A stretch of DNA of 64,000 nucleotides from Bin34 sp963422415 (GTDB taxonomy: Bacteria > Chloroflexota > Anaerolineae > Caldilineales > Caldilineaceae). Made by a program: the position numbers and the translations under genes. Position 1 is the first letter of the stretch; every line of letters begins with the position of its first letter. The notes beneath the pieces are model-generated. The model saw nothing but the letters and a program-made list of their open reading frames with translations. It was not told where the DNA came from and made no database searches. Shown here in pieces: positions 27,120-35,674 of this stretch. Location of the stretch: contig OY729430.1 in assembly GCA_963422415.1 (NCBI GenBank), positions 558,001 through 622,000 of the forward strand, in the 5' to 3' direction.

Positions 27120-28253
27120 ATGTCTGACCATCCGCTTCATCTACCCAATCTGTCCATAAACTCTTTCCGAGGCATTCGGGACCTGACCATAAACAAATTG
27201 GGGCGAGCCACCTTGTTTGTAGGTCAAAACAGCGTAGGCAAAACCACAATCCTGGATGCCGTCCGCGTGTTTGCGGAACGGGGCAAATTCCTGGACCGCA
27301 TGTTGTTTGATCAAGACGAGTACGCCCTGTTTGAAGACGAGGATGGAGACTTTGTCTCCGAACTTGATTGGAATGCTCTGTTCCATGGTCGCTCCATGGC
27401 GGAAAGTCGTTGTGTTTCCATTGGTCCGATCTCACCGGAGGATTTGCTTACCGTGGAAATCACGGTAATGGATCGCAGGGCACGAGAGGCAAACGCCAAC
27501 AGACACTCCAAGGCACATCAAACCGAACAGGCCCTCAGAATAAGTTACAGAGGCAAAGAACAAGTGATGCCCCTAGGAGTCGGATTTAGGAGATCTGCGT
27601 TGCGGAAGGGCAGAATGGCATCCCTTGAAGAGAAGGACGATGTCCTTCCAGAGATAAGCTGTGAATTGATGGGGCCAGGATTGTGGGACAACAACACATT
27701 GGCACATCTCTGGGATGGCATTGCGTTGACCGATGACCAGGAACTGGTCTTTGAAGCCTTGAGCCTGATTTTTACGGAAGGCGTTGAAGGTGTCACCGTT
27801 GTTGAAAGAGGATATTTGAGATCTAGGACCTCCTATCAGATTCGCAGAATTTCAGGCCCTAGGATTTCTGTCCGACTGAAAAATGCACGGTACCCCGTCC
27901 CCTTAAAAAGCCTCGGAGATGCCGCCTCTCGCCTCTTTGGAGTTGCCTTGGCTCTCGCCTCCTGTCGAGGAGGGATTCTTCTGGTAGACGAAGCAGAGAA
28001 TGGCATTCACTACGAATTGCAGAAGGATTTCTGGCGACTGGTGTTGCAGTCGGCCCACAACAACGACGTGCAGGTCTTGGCCACCACCCATAGCTGGGAC
28101 TGCGTTGCAGGTTTTGCTGCGGCAGCGGAAGACTACAATGAAATTGAAGGCTGCCTGGTTCGCCTTGACAGGGATGGGGATGGCGTGAAGGCCAGTGAAT
28201 ATACGGAAGACACGCTTGCAGCCGCCGTACAACATCGTTTTGAGGTTCGGTAG
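27120..28253 (+). CDS. OLD-like AAA/ABC-type ATPase, probable defence ATPase
   Basis: 377 residues from the ATG at 27,120. The frame is open further upstream but that part is IS end. It begins LSINSFRGIRDLTINKLGRA, then Walker A VGQNSVGKTTILDA, an ABC-ATPase-like middle, Walker B GGILLVDEAENGIHYELQ, and the switch histidine in VLATTHSWD. This is the AAA_15/AAA_21 architecture of OLD-family and related anti-phage ATPases. Its stop is 3 bp before the start of a DUF3226 (TOPRIM-like) gene, the usual partner of such ATPases, but that partner is broken. The ATPase reading frame itself is intact. Confidence 0.82.
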   Translation: MSDHPLHLPNLSINSFRGIRDLTINKLGRATLFVGQNSVGKTTILDAVRVFAERGKFLDRMLFDQDEYALFEDEDGDFVSELDWNALFHGRSMAESRCVSIGPISPEDLLTVEITVMDRRAREANANRHSKAHQTEQALRISYRGKEQVMPLGVGFRRSALRKGRMASLEEKDDVLPEISCELMGPGLWDNNTLAHLWDGIALTDDQELVFEALSLIFTEGVEGVTVVERGYLRSRTSYQIRRISGPRISVRLKNARYPVPLKSLGDAASRLFGVALALASCRGGILLVDEAENGIHYELQKDFWRLVLQSAHNNDVQVLATTHSWDCVAGFAAAAEDYNEIEGCLVRLDRDGDGVKASEYTEDTLAAAVQHRFEVR

Positions 28254-28256
28254 GGA

Positions 28257-28897
28257 ATGGTTGAGTTGGAACAGCTGTCTGATTCTCACGTACTTCTTGT
28301 TGAAGGGATCAACGACTATCATGTTGTGAATCACATCCGTGAATTGGAAGGGGTGCCTGAATTTCAGATCAAAGACATGGGAGGGGTCGACAGTCTTGTT
28401 GATTTGAATGCCATTGAAGCCAGCATTCTGACCCGGCGGATCAGAAATTTGGGTGTTCTTGTCAATGCAGACGCGAATCCTGAATCTCGTTGACAAAAAA
28501 TCAGAGATGTGTTCATGGGTATCAGGGAAAGACATCCTGGCATGGGCGCCATGCCCAAGGGCCCAGCTTCAGCAGGGACCATTGTGCAGGGTGTCCCGCG
28601 GATTGGAATTTGGCTTATGCCCAACAACAAGACAGCGGGAGAACTGGAGGATTTTGTGGCGGCCCTGATTCCAGGGGATGATCCGGTCTGGCCCCGATCC
28701 CAAGCCTACATCGATGAAATTCCGAAGAAAGACCGTGAACGGACCGGAAAATTGTCCGGGCCAAGCTCCATGCGTGGCTGGCCACAAGGAAGTCTCCAAG
28801 TCCTATGGGACGCGCAATAAAGACTCGAGCGCTGCAAGGCAGCGAGAATGCTGCCTACAAGGCATTCGTTGCTTGGTTGAAGAAATTGTTTTCCTGA
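28257..28897 (+). pseudogene. DUF3226 (TOPRIM-like) partner of the OLD-like ATPase, with nonsense codon and frameshift
   Basis: The first 78 codons (SHVLLVEGINDYHVVNHI, then NLGVLVNADANPESR) stop at TGA 28,491. The same frame continues QKIRDVFMGIR and RIGIWLMPNNKTAGELEDF. Family members usually have Trp at the TGA position (DADxxxxxRW), so this is a TGG to TGA change. Near 28,745 the homology moves to another frame, which reads AKLHAWLATRKSPSPMG and AYKAFVAWLKKLF, ending at TGA 28,897. Two independent lesions mean the nuclease-like subunit is probably lost. In intact systems TOPRIM partners act as nucleases triggered by the ATPase. Confidence 0.8.
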
Positions 28898-29065
28898 GCG
28901 TGTCCTTTCCGATTGTGCATCCTGGGCCTCGAGAGTTGCCCCTGATCCACCGCGTACCAGCGCAGCCATGTGGACCACAAGCCGGATTGGCTATACCATA
29001 AGAGCCGCGCAGCCTTGGCTCCATGTTTTGTCTCGCCTGAACAGCTGCGCTTTCCTTTCACATAG

Positions 29066-31423
29066 GTGGGTACCGTCGTGGAATCTCCGACCCTTGTTTC
29101 CGTTGCATTCATCTGCCTCGATCCCGACGAAGAGCGCGTGGTGCACAAAGCCGCTCGAATCCTGCAGGAAGAGATCCAAGCTCGCACGCATATTTTGCCG
29201 GAGATAGTGGCAGAGGCTCCTTCGTCTGAGTCCATGATTTTCCTGGGCACCGGCCAGTCCCGCATTCTGCCGAAATCGGGCTTGGGATCCCTGCAGCCGG
29301 TTGGAGACTCTCCGGATGCCTATCGAGTGGTCAGCCGGCTCGAAGACGAAGACGTGATTGTCGGCATTCAAGGCAACAGCCCCCGCGCCGCGTTGTTCGG
29401 CGCCGGTCGGCTGCTGCGCCGCATGCACATGAGCCGGGACCGTTGGGAAATCCCCTCCAACCTAGACATTGACGCCGCGCCGAACTACCCCTTGATCGGG
29501 CACCAGCTGGGGTACCGGGACAAGACCAACAGCTACTGTGCCTGGGACGTGGCCCAGTATGACCGGTACATCCGGGAGCTAGCCCTTTTTGGCGCCAATG
29601 CCATTGAACTGATTCCACCCGGCACGGACGATCGGGATGACAGTGTCCATTTTCCCATTCCGCATCTCGACATGTTGCGGGAGCAGTCTCGTATCTGTGA
29701 CGAACACGGTCTGGACGTCTGGATCTGGTTTCCCGCCATGCAGGACGACTACACGGATCCCAAGAAAATCGCCAAGGAACAGGACGTCTGGCGCCAGACT
29801 CTGGCCGTGCTGCCGCGCCTGGATGCAGTCTTTGTCCCGGGCGGAGACCCGGGTCATACGCCGGCTCCAACCTTGTTGAATCTGCTGGCCCAGTTGGCAC
29901 CGACAGTCAGCAGGCTGCATTCCGGAGCCAAGATCTGGATTTCGCCGCAGGGCTTTACCCAAGAGGATCTGGAGTATTTCCTACGCTACCTAGCCACGGA
30001 AAAACCCGATTGGGTGGGTGGGGCAGTGCATGGACCCTGGGTCAACATCCGCATGTCCGATTTCCGGGAACGGGTTCCGAACCGGTACCCCATCCGCAAT
30101 TACCCGGACATCACCCATACCTTGAGCAGCCAGTTCCCCGTGCCGGAGTGGGATGCGGCCCTGGCCTTGACCATTGGGCGCGAGCCAGTCAATCCACGAC
30201 CTGTGGACGCAGAACATTGTTTCCGATTCAGCCAGCCGGGTTCCATCGGCACGCTGTCCTATTCCGAAGGCTGCAACGACGATGTCAACAAGTTCATCTG
30301 GAGTGGTCTGAGCTGGAACGACCAGCAGGATGTCTTTGAGATCCTGGAGGACTATGCGCGACTTTTCATCGACCCGGACCTGACCAATGAGTTCGCCCAC
30401 GGCCTGTACGCCCTAGAACGGAACTGGCGCGGCCCCTTGGCCGTCAACACCGGGGTGCAGACCACCTTGCGGCAATTCCAGGCTATGGAGAAGGTGGCCT
30501 CTCCCTTCCTGAAACGCAACTGGCGGTTCCAGCAAGCCCTGTACCGGGCCTTCTACGATGCCTACACTCGGACACGGCTGATCTACGAGACCAGTCTGGA
30601 GGCGCAGGCCTTGGACCGACTGCGGCAGGCCGGTCGCACCGGATCCCGTGTCGCCATTCGCGTGGCCTTGGGGTTGTGGGATCAGGCCACGCTGTCGCCC
30701 ATTGCCCAAGATTTGCGCACCCGTATCTTCCAGCTGGCCGAAGCTCTCTTCCATAGCATCTGCATGCAGCTGAGCGTGGATCTGTATCAGGCCCAGTACG
30801 AGACACGCGGAGCCAATCTGGACGCCATCGACTATCCCCTGAACGACAGACAATGGTGGCGGGAGAAACTCTCGGAAACGCTGAAACTGGCCACGGAATC
30901 CGACCGGCAAGCCCGGATCCAGGAATTGCTGCAATGGCGGGATGCTACCCCGGGTGGATTTCGGGATGACTTGGTGCAACCCCACAACCGGGACCGCGTG
31001 CAGGGCTGGTCCCCCTACGCCTCGGATCCGGGCAGTCTGGCAGGACCCAGCCGGCGATTCCCTTATCACAAGTCACTCTCGGCCCTGCCGCTCTCTTGGC
31101 GGGGAGGTCTGGTTACCTTGGGGTCCCATCCGCAAAGGGTACGATACGAGCATCTGGAGGTCGGAGCGGCCTACGAACTGCGCGTGGCCTACGGGGGTCT
31201 TTCCCGCACGCGGGTGCGTCTGGAAACCGTGGAAGGGGTCCTGATCCACGACTGGGAAACGCCCATCCAGCAGACGGACTTCCATCGCCACGACATCCCG
31301 GCAGCAGCCATTGTGGACGGCGTCTTGAATCTGGTCTGGTACCCGGAGCCTACACAGGGTGGATCTGGCGCAGTTTGCGACATCTCCGAATTGATTCTCT
31401 GCAAGAAACGCTGGCTGACTTGA
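29066..31423 (+). CDS. Large glycoside hydrolase-like protein, GH67/GH20-like
   Basis: 785 residues from a GTG at 29,066; an alternative GTG at 29,078 has a better-spaced AGGTGGG. Residues 1-110 form the small N-terminal domain seen in alpha-glucuronidases and hexosaminidases (ARILQEEIQARTHILPEI, and GNSPRAALFGAGRLLRRM). A TIM-barrel-like part follows: LALFGANAIELIPPGTDD, DEHGLDVWIWFPA, VGGAVHGPWVNIRMSD. The C-terminal 130 residues look like a carbohydrate-binding sandwich. No signal peptide is evident. The sulfatase gene directly downstream suggests joint attack on a sulfated glycan. Exact family and linkage specificity are not determinable from the sequence alone. Confidence 0.65.
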   Translation: MGTVVESPTLVSVAFICLDPDEERVVHKAARILQEEIQARTHILPEIVAEAPSSESMIFLGTGQSRILPKSGLGSLQPVGDSPDAYRVVSRLEDEDVIVGIQGNSPRAALFGAGRLLRRMHMSRDRWEIPSNLDIDAAPNYPLIGHQLGYRDKTNSYCAWDVAQYDRYIRELALFGANAIELIPPGTDDRDDSVHFPIPHLDMLREQSRICDEHGLDVWIWFPAMQDDYTDPKKIAKEQDVWRQTLAVLPRLDAVFVPGGDPGHTPAPTLLNLLAQLAPTVSRLHSGAKIWISPQGFTQEDLEYFLRYLATEKPDWVGGAVHGPWVNIRMSDFRERVPNRYPIRNYPDITHTLSSQFPVPEWDAALALTIGREPVNPRPVDAEHCFRFSQPGSIGTLSYSEGCNDDVNKFIWSGLSWNDQQDVFEILEDYARLFIDPDLTNEFAHGLYALERNWRGPLAVNTGVQTTLRQFQAMEKVASPFLKRNWRFQQALYRAFYDAYTRTRLIYETSLEAQALDRLRQAGRTGSRVAIRVALGLWDQATLSPIAQDLRTRIFQLAEALFHSICMQLSVDLYQAQYETRGANLDAIDYPLNDRQWWREKLSETLKLATESDRQARIQELLQWRDATPGGFRDDLVQPHNRDRVQGWSPYASDPGSLAGPSRRFPYHKSLSALPLSWRGGLVTLGSHPQRVRYEHLEVGAAYELRVAYGGLSRTRVRLETVEGVLIHDWETPIQQTDFHRHDIPAAAIVDGVLNLVWYPEPTQGGSGAVCDISELILCKKRWLT

Positions 31424-31475
31424 GACGGCTGCGCTTGCGTTTCCAGCTCTGAACTTGCTGTCACAGGAGCGCTTT

Positions 31476-32774
31476 GTGTCCAGACCCAATATTCTCTTCC
31501 TGATGAGCGACGAGCATCGTGCGGACGTGGCGGGCTTTGGGGGAGACTCCGTGGTGCGGACCCCGCGCCTTGACGCCTTGGCGGCGACGGGCGTGGTCTT
31601 CTCCAACGCCTACACCCCCTCCCCCATCTGCATCCCGGGGCGGCAATGCCTCATGTCCGGCCAGCTGCCCCGCACCTGCCGCACGGAGACCTTCTTGCAG
31701 GACCTGGCCCCAGGCTACATGACTTGGGCCCGCCGGTTTGGGCAGCATGCGTATCTCACGGTAGCGGCCGGCAAGCTGCATCACACCGGTCCGGATCCAA
31801 TGCAGGGCTGGAGTCGGCGTATCGGATCCGAAATCCGCGTGGGGGATCATTTTGTCGCGAATCCAGATCCCGAGAGTTTCGCCGCGCTCGCATCGTCGGG
31901 GAGTCTCAAGTGGTCGGATACCAAGGAGGTGTTGCGAGCCGGAGTGGGACGACCGCCCAGCCTGGTGGCGGACGAATACGCCCTGCAAGGCGCCTTGCAT
32001 TTCATTGAGTCCTACTTCGCGGATCCCTATTTCGACAGGGCCACGCCTGCGCGTCCCCTGTTGCTGAAAGTGAGTTTCAATCAACCGCACTACCCCTATC
32101 ACACGGACCAGGAGAAATTCGAGCGCTACCTGAACCGGGTGACCCCGTATTTGGACCAGGAAGTCTTTGATCATCCCTTTCTGTCCCAACGGCAGGTCCA
32201 GCCTGGCGTGGATGTGACGGAACGGGATCTGCAAAGGGCCACTGCCGCCTACTACGGCATGATCGAGTCCATTGACGATTACTACGGGCGGATTCTGGAC
32301 GCTCTGACCCATGTGGGCCAGGACCTGGACGAGTGGATCATCGTCTATACCTCGGACCATGGCGAGATGCTGGGGGAGCATGGCATCTGGGAGAAGCAGA
32401 AATTCTTCGAAGCCAGCGCGCGGGTGCCACTCTTCATTCGCTGGCCCCAATACATCCAAGGGGGACAGACAGTCACCCAGAACGTGAACCTGTGCGATCT
32501 TTTTGCTACGCTCTGCGATCTGGCCGGCCTGGAAACGCCGGCGGGTCTGGACAGCCGCAGCCTGGTGCCACTGTGTCGGGGAGATGATTCACACTGGTGC
32601 AACGAAACCGTCTCTCAGTTCTGGGGCACGAACCTGATGATCAAGCAGGACGCCCTGAAGTACCAGTACTATGGAGAAGAGATGCCGGAAGCGCTCTTTG
32701 ATCTGGCCGTGGACCCAAGTGAAAACAGCAATCTGATTGACGAACCCCAATATGCAGAGGAATTGAAAGACTAA
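31476..32774 (+). CDS. Sulfatase (arylsulfatase/sulfoglycan type)
   Basis: 432 residues from the GTG at 31,476, which has AGGAG 7 nt upstream. The N-terminus VSRPNILFLMSDEHRADVAG carries the metal-binding Asp. The catalytic C-x-P-x-R motif is CIPGR (Cys codon 31,629), whose Cys is converted to formylglycine. VYTSDHGEMLGEHG provides the second metal site. Somewhat shorter than typical members (450-500), ending SENSNLIDEPQYAEELKD, so the last helix may be missing. It removes sulfate esters from polysaccharides or small molecules. It lies 52 bp after the glycoside hydrolase gene, probably the same transcript. No maturase is nearby. Confidence 0.9.
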   Translation: MSRPNILFLMSDEHRADVAGFGGDSVVRTPRLDALAATGVVFSNAYTPSPICIPGRQCLMSGQLPRTCRTETFLQDLAPGYMTWARRFGQHAYLTVAAGKLHHTGPDPMQGWSRRIGSEIRVGDHFVANPDPESFAALASSGSLKWSDTKEVLRAGVGRPPSLVADEYALQGALHFIESYFADPYFDRATPARPLLLKVSFNQPHYPYHTDQEKFERYLNRVTPYLDQEVFDHPFLSQRQVQPGVDVTERDLQRATAAYYGMIESIDDYYGRILDALTHVGQDLDEWIIVYTSDHGEMLGEHGIWEKQKFFEASARVPLFIRWPQYIQGGQTVTQNVNLCDLFATLCDLAGLETPAGLDSRSLVPLCRGDDSHWCNETVSQFWGTNLMIKQDALKYQYYGEEMPEALFDLAVDPSENSNLIDEPQYAEELKD

Positions 32775-33218
32775 GGACTAGACGCGGTGAACTGGGATTT
32801 GGCCCCAATGCCGTTGCCCCCTACGTGAACGCTGGATACGGTCAGAGGGATTGATTGCATGGACATTCCATGCCACTGAAAAGGATTGCCCAATCTGATG
32901 CAGTCGGTTTTGGTGCACGGTCAATCAGAGACAAACCCCTGTCTTGAATGGGAAAGAATGCATGGGATTTCTATTGGATACGCTGTGGGCCTTTCACACA
33001 GACTGCATCGGGCCGGTGCCAGTCAGCGTACTGAACCGCGTCCCACTTTTGCATCCTCGCTGGCTATCCCAATACGATCCTGTGGCAATCCGCCACAATG
33101 AAGATCTGGTCCAAAACGAACTTATGCTTCGCAGTCGTCGAGCAGCCATGTAATTTTCAGGTCTGTATTCTTGGCAGGACATTCAGCTTGCAAGGAGGAC
33201 CTGTGGGCCGCCAAAGCA
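32775..33218. other. Gene-poor region after the sulfatase
   Basis: About 440 bp. A 69-codon plus-strand frame (32,944-33,153, including HTDCIGPVPVSVLNRVPLLH) has an ATG but no ribosome-binding site and no family I know; it could be a relic. GGAGG at about 33,194 belongs to the nucleotidyltransferase relic that follows. Nothing else is seen. Confidence 0.35.
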
Positions 33219-33507
33219 ATGACCAGGGATGAAACGCTCAGCTGTTACGCGCACACAAGCTTGTATTGGTCGAACGGTTCAGCATCGCCGCTCTGGCTCC
33301 TTTCGGATCAACGGTCCGCAACGAGGCCGCAGACAACAGCGATATCGACATTCTGGTTCAGTTTGAAGGGCCAGCAGACTGGCTGAACCATTGCAATATG
33401 CAGTTTTATCTGGAAGCTTTGCTGGGACTCCTGTCGATCTGGTGACCGACAAGGCTTGGCGCAAGAAGTTTCGACCTTATGTCAAAACAGAGGCAGTCAA
33501 TGTCTGA
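33219..33507 (+). pseudogene. MNT-type nucleotidyltransferase (antitoxin of MNT/HepT), two frameshifts
   Basis: The start MTRDETL at 33,219 has GGAGG upstream. After a shift near 33,240 the frame reads KLVLVERFSIAALAPFGSTV and then RNEAADNSDIDILVQFEG, the GSxxR...DxD nucleotidyltransferase signature of COG1669. A second shift near 33,425 moves to PVDLVTDKAWRKKF, ending KTEAVNV at TGA 33,507. All family blocks are in order, so this was a complete gene that has decayed. In intact systems MNT is the antitoxin that adenylylates the HEPN toxin HepT, encoded immediately downstream with overlapping codons, as here. Confidence 0.8.
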
Positions 33508-33830
33508 TGGCCACCGAGCCCAAAGCTGCAGGACATGGTCGGTTTCTGTGAAATGATTCAGTTCCATGCCGAAGGTTTGAGCCAAGGAGAATGCGAGAAT
33601 GATGGCCGCGCTTACGATGCCGTTCTGCGGAATCTGGAGTTGTAGTCGGCGAAGCTGCCGCTCGTATTCCCCGAGCAGTACAGGATGCCCATGCAGAAAT
33701 ACCTTGGCGCGAGATCATTAGGTACGCGCAATCGCGTCATCCACGGCTACATGGGAATAGACAACGACATAATTTGGAACATCATTCAGAAGAGTCCTGG
33801 AAATATGGTGTCTGTTCACCACGCGGCCCG
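33500..33830 (+). pseudogene. HepT-like (DUF86, HEPN) toxin, several frameshifts
   Basis: The ATG at 33,500 overlaps the end of the nucleotidyltransferase relic, the usual MNT-HepT coupling. Family pieces appear in order across three frames: LQDMVGFCEMIQFHAEGLSQ and DAVLRNLEL, then VGEAAARIPRAVQDAHAEI with PWREII, then TRNRVIHGYMGIDNDIIWNI. The RNase motif R-x4-H of HEPN proteins survives as RNRVIHGY. Shifts are near 33,523, 33,635 and 33,720. The toxin therefore cannot be made as one chain. The 3' end is uncertain. Confidence 0.75.
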
Positions 33831-34204
33831 CGGCCTCAGAGAAGGCCACGCTACCCTCAAGGCGCTCAAGGCGGTCAGTGCCGAGCGCTCTTCATGGCCG
33901 TAGTTCGGCAGGACCGGAAACGCCCGGAGCAGCCCGCCGACATGCTCTGGACCGACATCGCGATTCTGGTCCTGCAGGAGATCAGGCCGGGTAGACTGTG
34001 AAAATCCTGCGTGTCGCCTGCGGTAAGGGATGAACCGTCCGCGAACGTAGCCAGCCATCCCGCGCTACAATTTCATGAATATGCAGCCGCGTATTTCTGC
34101 AGGCAACAAAAACGGCGAATTGAAATTCCAAGTGGCACTATATATTCGAGCCGCTGTCCCGTCAGCATGCATTGAAATCGAAACAGATCGAAGACTTGAA
34201 ACTC
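33831..34204. other. Region upstream of the GH16 gene
   Basis: About 370 bp without a supported gene. The part from about 34,110 on (including attccaagtggcac and cagatcgaagacttgaaac) recurs in altered form at about 41,290-41,390 upstream of a decayed GH16 copy. It is therefore part of the duplicated unit and probably contains the GH16 promoter and leader. Confidence 0.45.
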
Positions 34205-35086
34205 ATGCCCAGAATCACGCGAACCAACGCCTTGCGTCTGATTGTCGCACTCGGAACAATGGCGCTTGCCTCTTGTGCATTGACAGACAGCGCCGAGAGA
34301 TTTGCCGTGATTGTAAGAAACAGCTCCACAGCCAAGGCAGCCGAATCGTTCGGTTGCCCATTGGTATGGTCCGATGATTTTGAAACCGAGGGTCTCCCCG
34401 ATCCCGCCAAATGGCGATACAACGTCGGCGCCGGGATATGGGGCAATCAGGAGTCGCAGTACTACACGGCCTCCAGGGCCGAGAATGCCCGAGTCCAAGA
34501 CGGTCGTCTCGTCATAGAGGCGCGCCAAGAGAAATGGAAAGGCAGAAGATATACCTCTGCCCGACTGGTTTCGACGCAGGAATGGCTATATGGGCGGTTC
34601 GAGGCATCTGCCAAACTGCCCTCGGGAATTGGGACATGGCCCGCCATCTGGATGCTGCCCGACTTGCCAAAGTACGGCGGGTGGCCGCTGGGCGGCGAGA
34701 TCGACATCATGGAGCACGTGGGTCATGATCCTGACAGAGTTCACTCCACAGTGCATACCAAGGCTTTCAATCACCGGATCGGAACGCCCAAGGGCGCTTC
34801 CGTCATGGTTCCTGCCGCGCGCTCGGATTTCAACCTTTATGCAGTGGAATGGACCCCGGCCGAAATCAAGGGATTCGTGAACGACACCCACTACTTCACC
34901 TTCGAAAACGAACGCCTGCAAAATTCAGATGCAGACGAAAGACAGTGGCCCTTCGATCACCCTTTCCATTTGATCCTGAACCTAGCCGTAGGCGGAAGCT
35001 GGGGAGGACAGCAAGGCATCGATCCGGACATCTGGCCCCAACGCATGGAAGTCGACTTTGTGCGGGTATACAGTTGCAACGAATAG
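34205..35086 (+). CDS. GH16 family endo-beta-glucanase (laminarinase-like) lipoprotein
   Basis: 293 residues from the ATG at 34,205. A signal peptide with lipobox (LGTMALASC, Cys about residue 22) anchors it outside. The GH16 jelly roll has PLVWSDDFETEGLPDPAKW, LVSTQEWLYGRFEASAKLP, WPAIWMLPD, and the catalytic motif GEIDIMEHVG (nucleophile and acid/base Glu, about 34,696-34,716). It ends DIWPQRMEVDFVRVYSCNE, the typical last strand. It hydrolyses beta-1,3 or mixed-linkage glucans. Start choice: an ATG 33 nt earlier is possible but adds a charged leader. Two degenerate copies lie at 40,366 and 41,290, so this is the surviving member of a local family. Confidence 0.92.
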   Translation: MPRITRTNALRLIVALGTMALASCALTDSAERFAVIVRNSSTAKAAESFGCPLVWSDDFETEGLPDPAKWRYNVGAGIWGNQESQYYTASRAENARVQDGRLVIEARQEKWKGRRYTSARLVSTQEWLYGRFEASAKLPSGIGTWPAIWMLPDLPKYGGWPLGGEIDIMEHVGHDPDRVHSTVHTKAFNHRIGTPKGASVMVPAARSDFNLYAVEWTPAEIKGFVNDTHYFTFENERLQNSDADERQWPFDHPFHLILNLAVGGSWGGQQGIDPDIWPQRMEVDFVRVYSCNE

Positions 35087-35410
35087 CCAGACTGCCAATT
35101 GCAATTGCGGCTTTGGCCCGAAAAATGCCATGGTTCCATGCTCGCTTTATGCAAGATCTGCATGGACAATTCCATGACATTGCACCTCTGCTTATGTACT
35201 GTCCGGGAGCGTTTGCGCTGCAAGACCCCAAGGCCTATTGACAAACCCGCGGCATCGGAGTGCATATGCAGGATTGAACCGCGAGATGGAAATTGTCACG
35301 ATCGCTTGCCAATCCACTGCAAGGACAGAATGAGTTAGGAAAGTCTATTCTCCATGCTTATATGCAAGTGTGCGTGCCGAAACCTTTGGGACACGTCTGT
35401 ATACGAAACC
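35087..35410. other. Gene-free spacer with possible IS-end trace
   Basis: About 320 bp between the GH16 stop and the methyltransferase fragment. No supported gene. The segment ctattgacaaaccc at about 35,236 resembles the inner part of the IS5-family end at 26,355 (gtattgacaaactc), but the outer bases differ, so it is at best a trace. Confidence 0.3.
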
Positions 35411-35674
35411 CTAGGCTGGATCATGTCCATAGAAAAGGGTAAATCTGAATCGCGGTCCAGACTTTTCAGCCGCTTTGTCTGCTCCTTCAACCAAATCCCG
35501 AAGTATGTAGCAAGAGGGCGTGGCGCACAGCAATCTCTGGCGCACAACGGAGATTGTCGTTGGTTGAACATTGCAAGCAATCCACCTTCGACCCCATCGT
35601 TCTGAAAACAGTGCAGTGACTCCACTTCCGCATGTTAGGTCGAACACCAGATCGCCCGGATCAGTGGTCATCAA
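35411..35674 (-). pseudogene. Fragment of a site-specific DNA methyltransferase
   Basis: 87 residues of minus-strand frame: PGDLVFDLTCGSGVTALFSE, then RWGRRWIACNVQPTTISVVR and QRLLCATPSCYILRD. This is SAM-binding motif I (DPTCGSGTTA in intact relatives) plus the adjacent WGRRWI/ARQRL block of the type III Mod-like and related methyltransferases. The rest of the enzyme, including the catalytic DPPY-type motif, is absent. The canonical Pro of motif I is Leu and a Thr is Val, consistent with loss of function. The fragment overlaps the 3' end of the AAA/nuclease gene upstream by 14 bp. Confidence 0.7.

Noticed and set aside
28491..28493. In-frame TGA in the DUF3226 gene as a second selenocysteine codon
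   Set aside because: The family has Trp here, not a redox Cys, no hairpin follows at SECIS distance, and the gene carries a second lesion.
35236..35249. ctattgacaaaccc as another IS5-family end
   Set aside because: Only the inner bases match; the outer TAGGGTGT is missing and no partner end or transposase is nearby.
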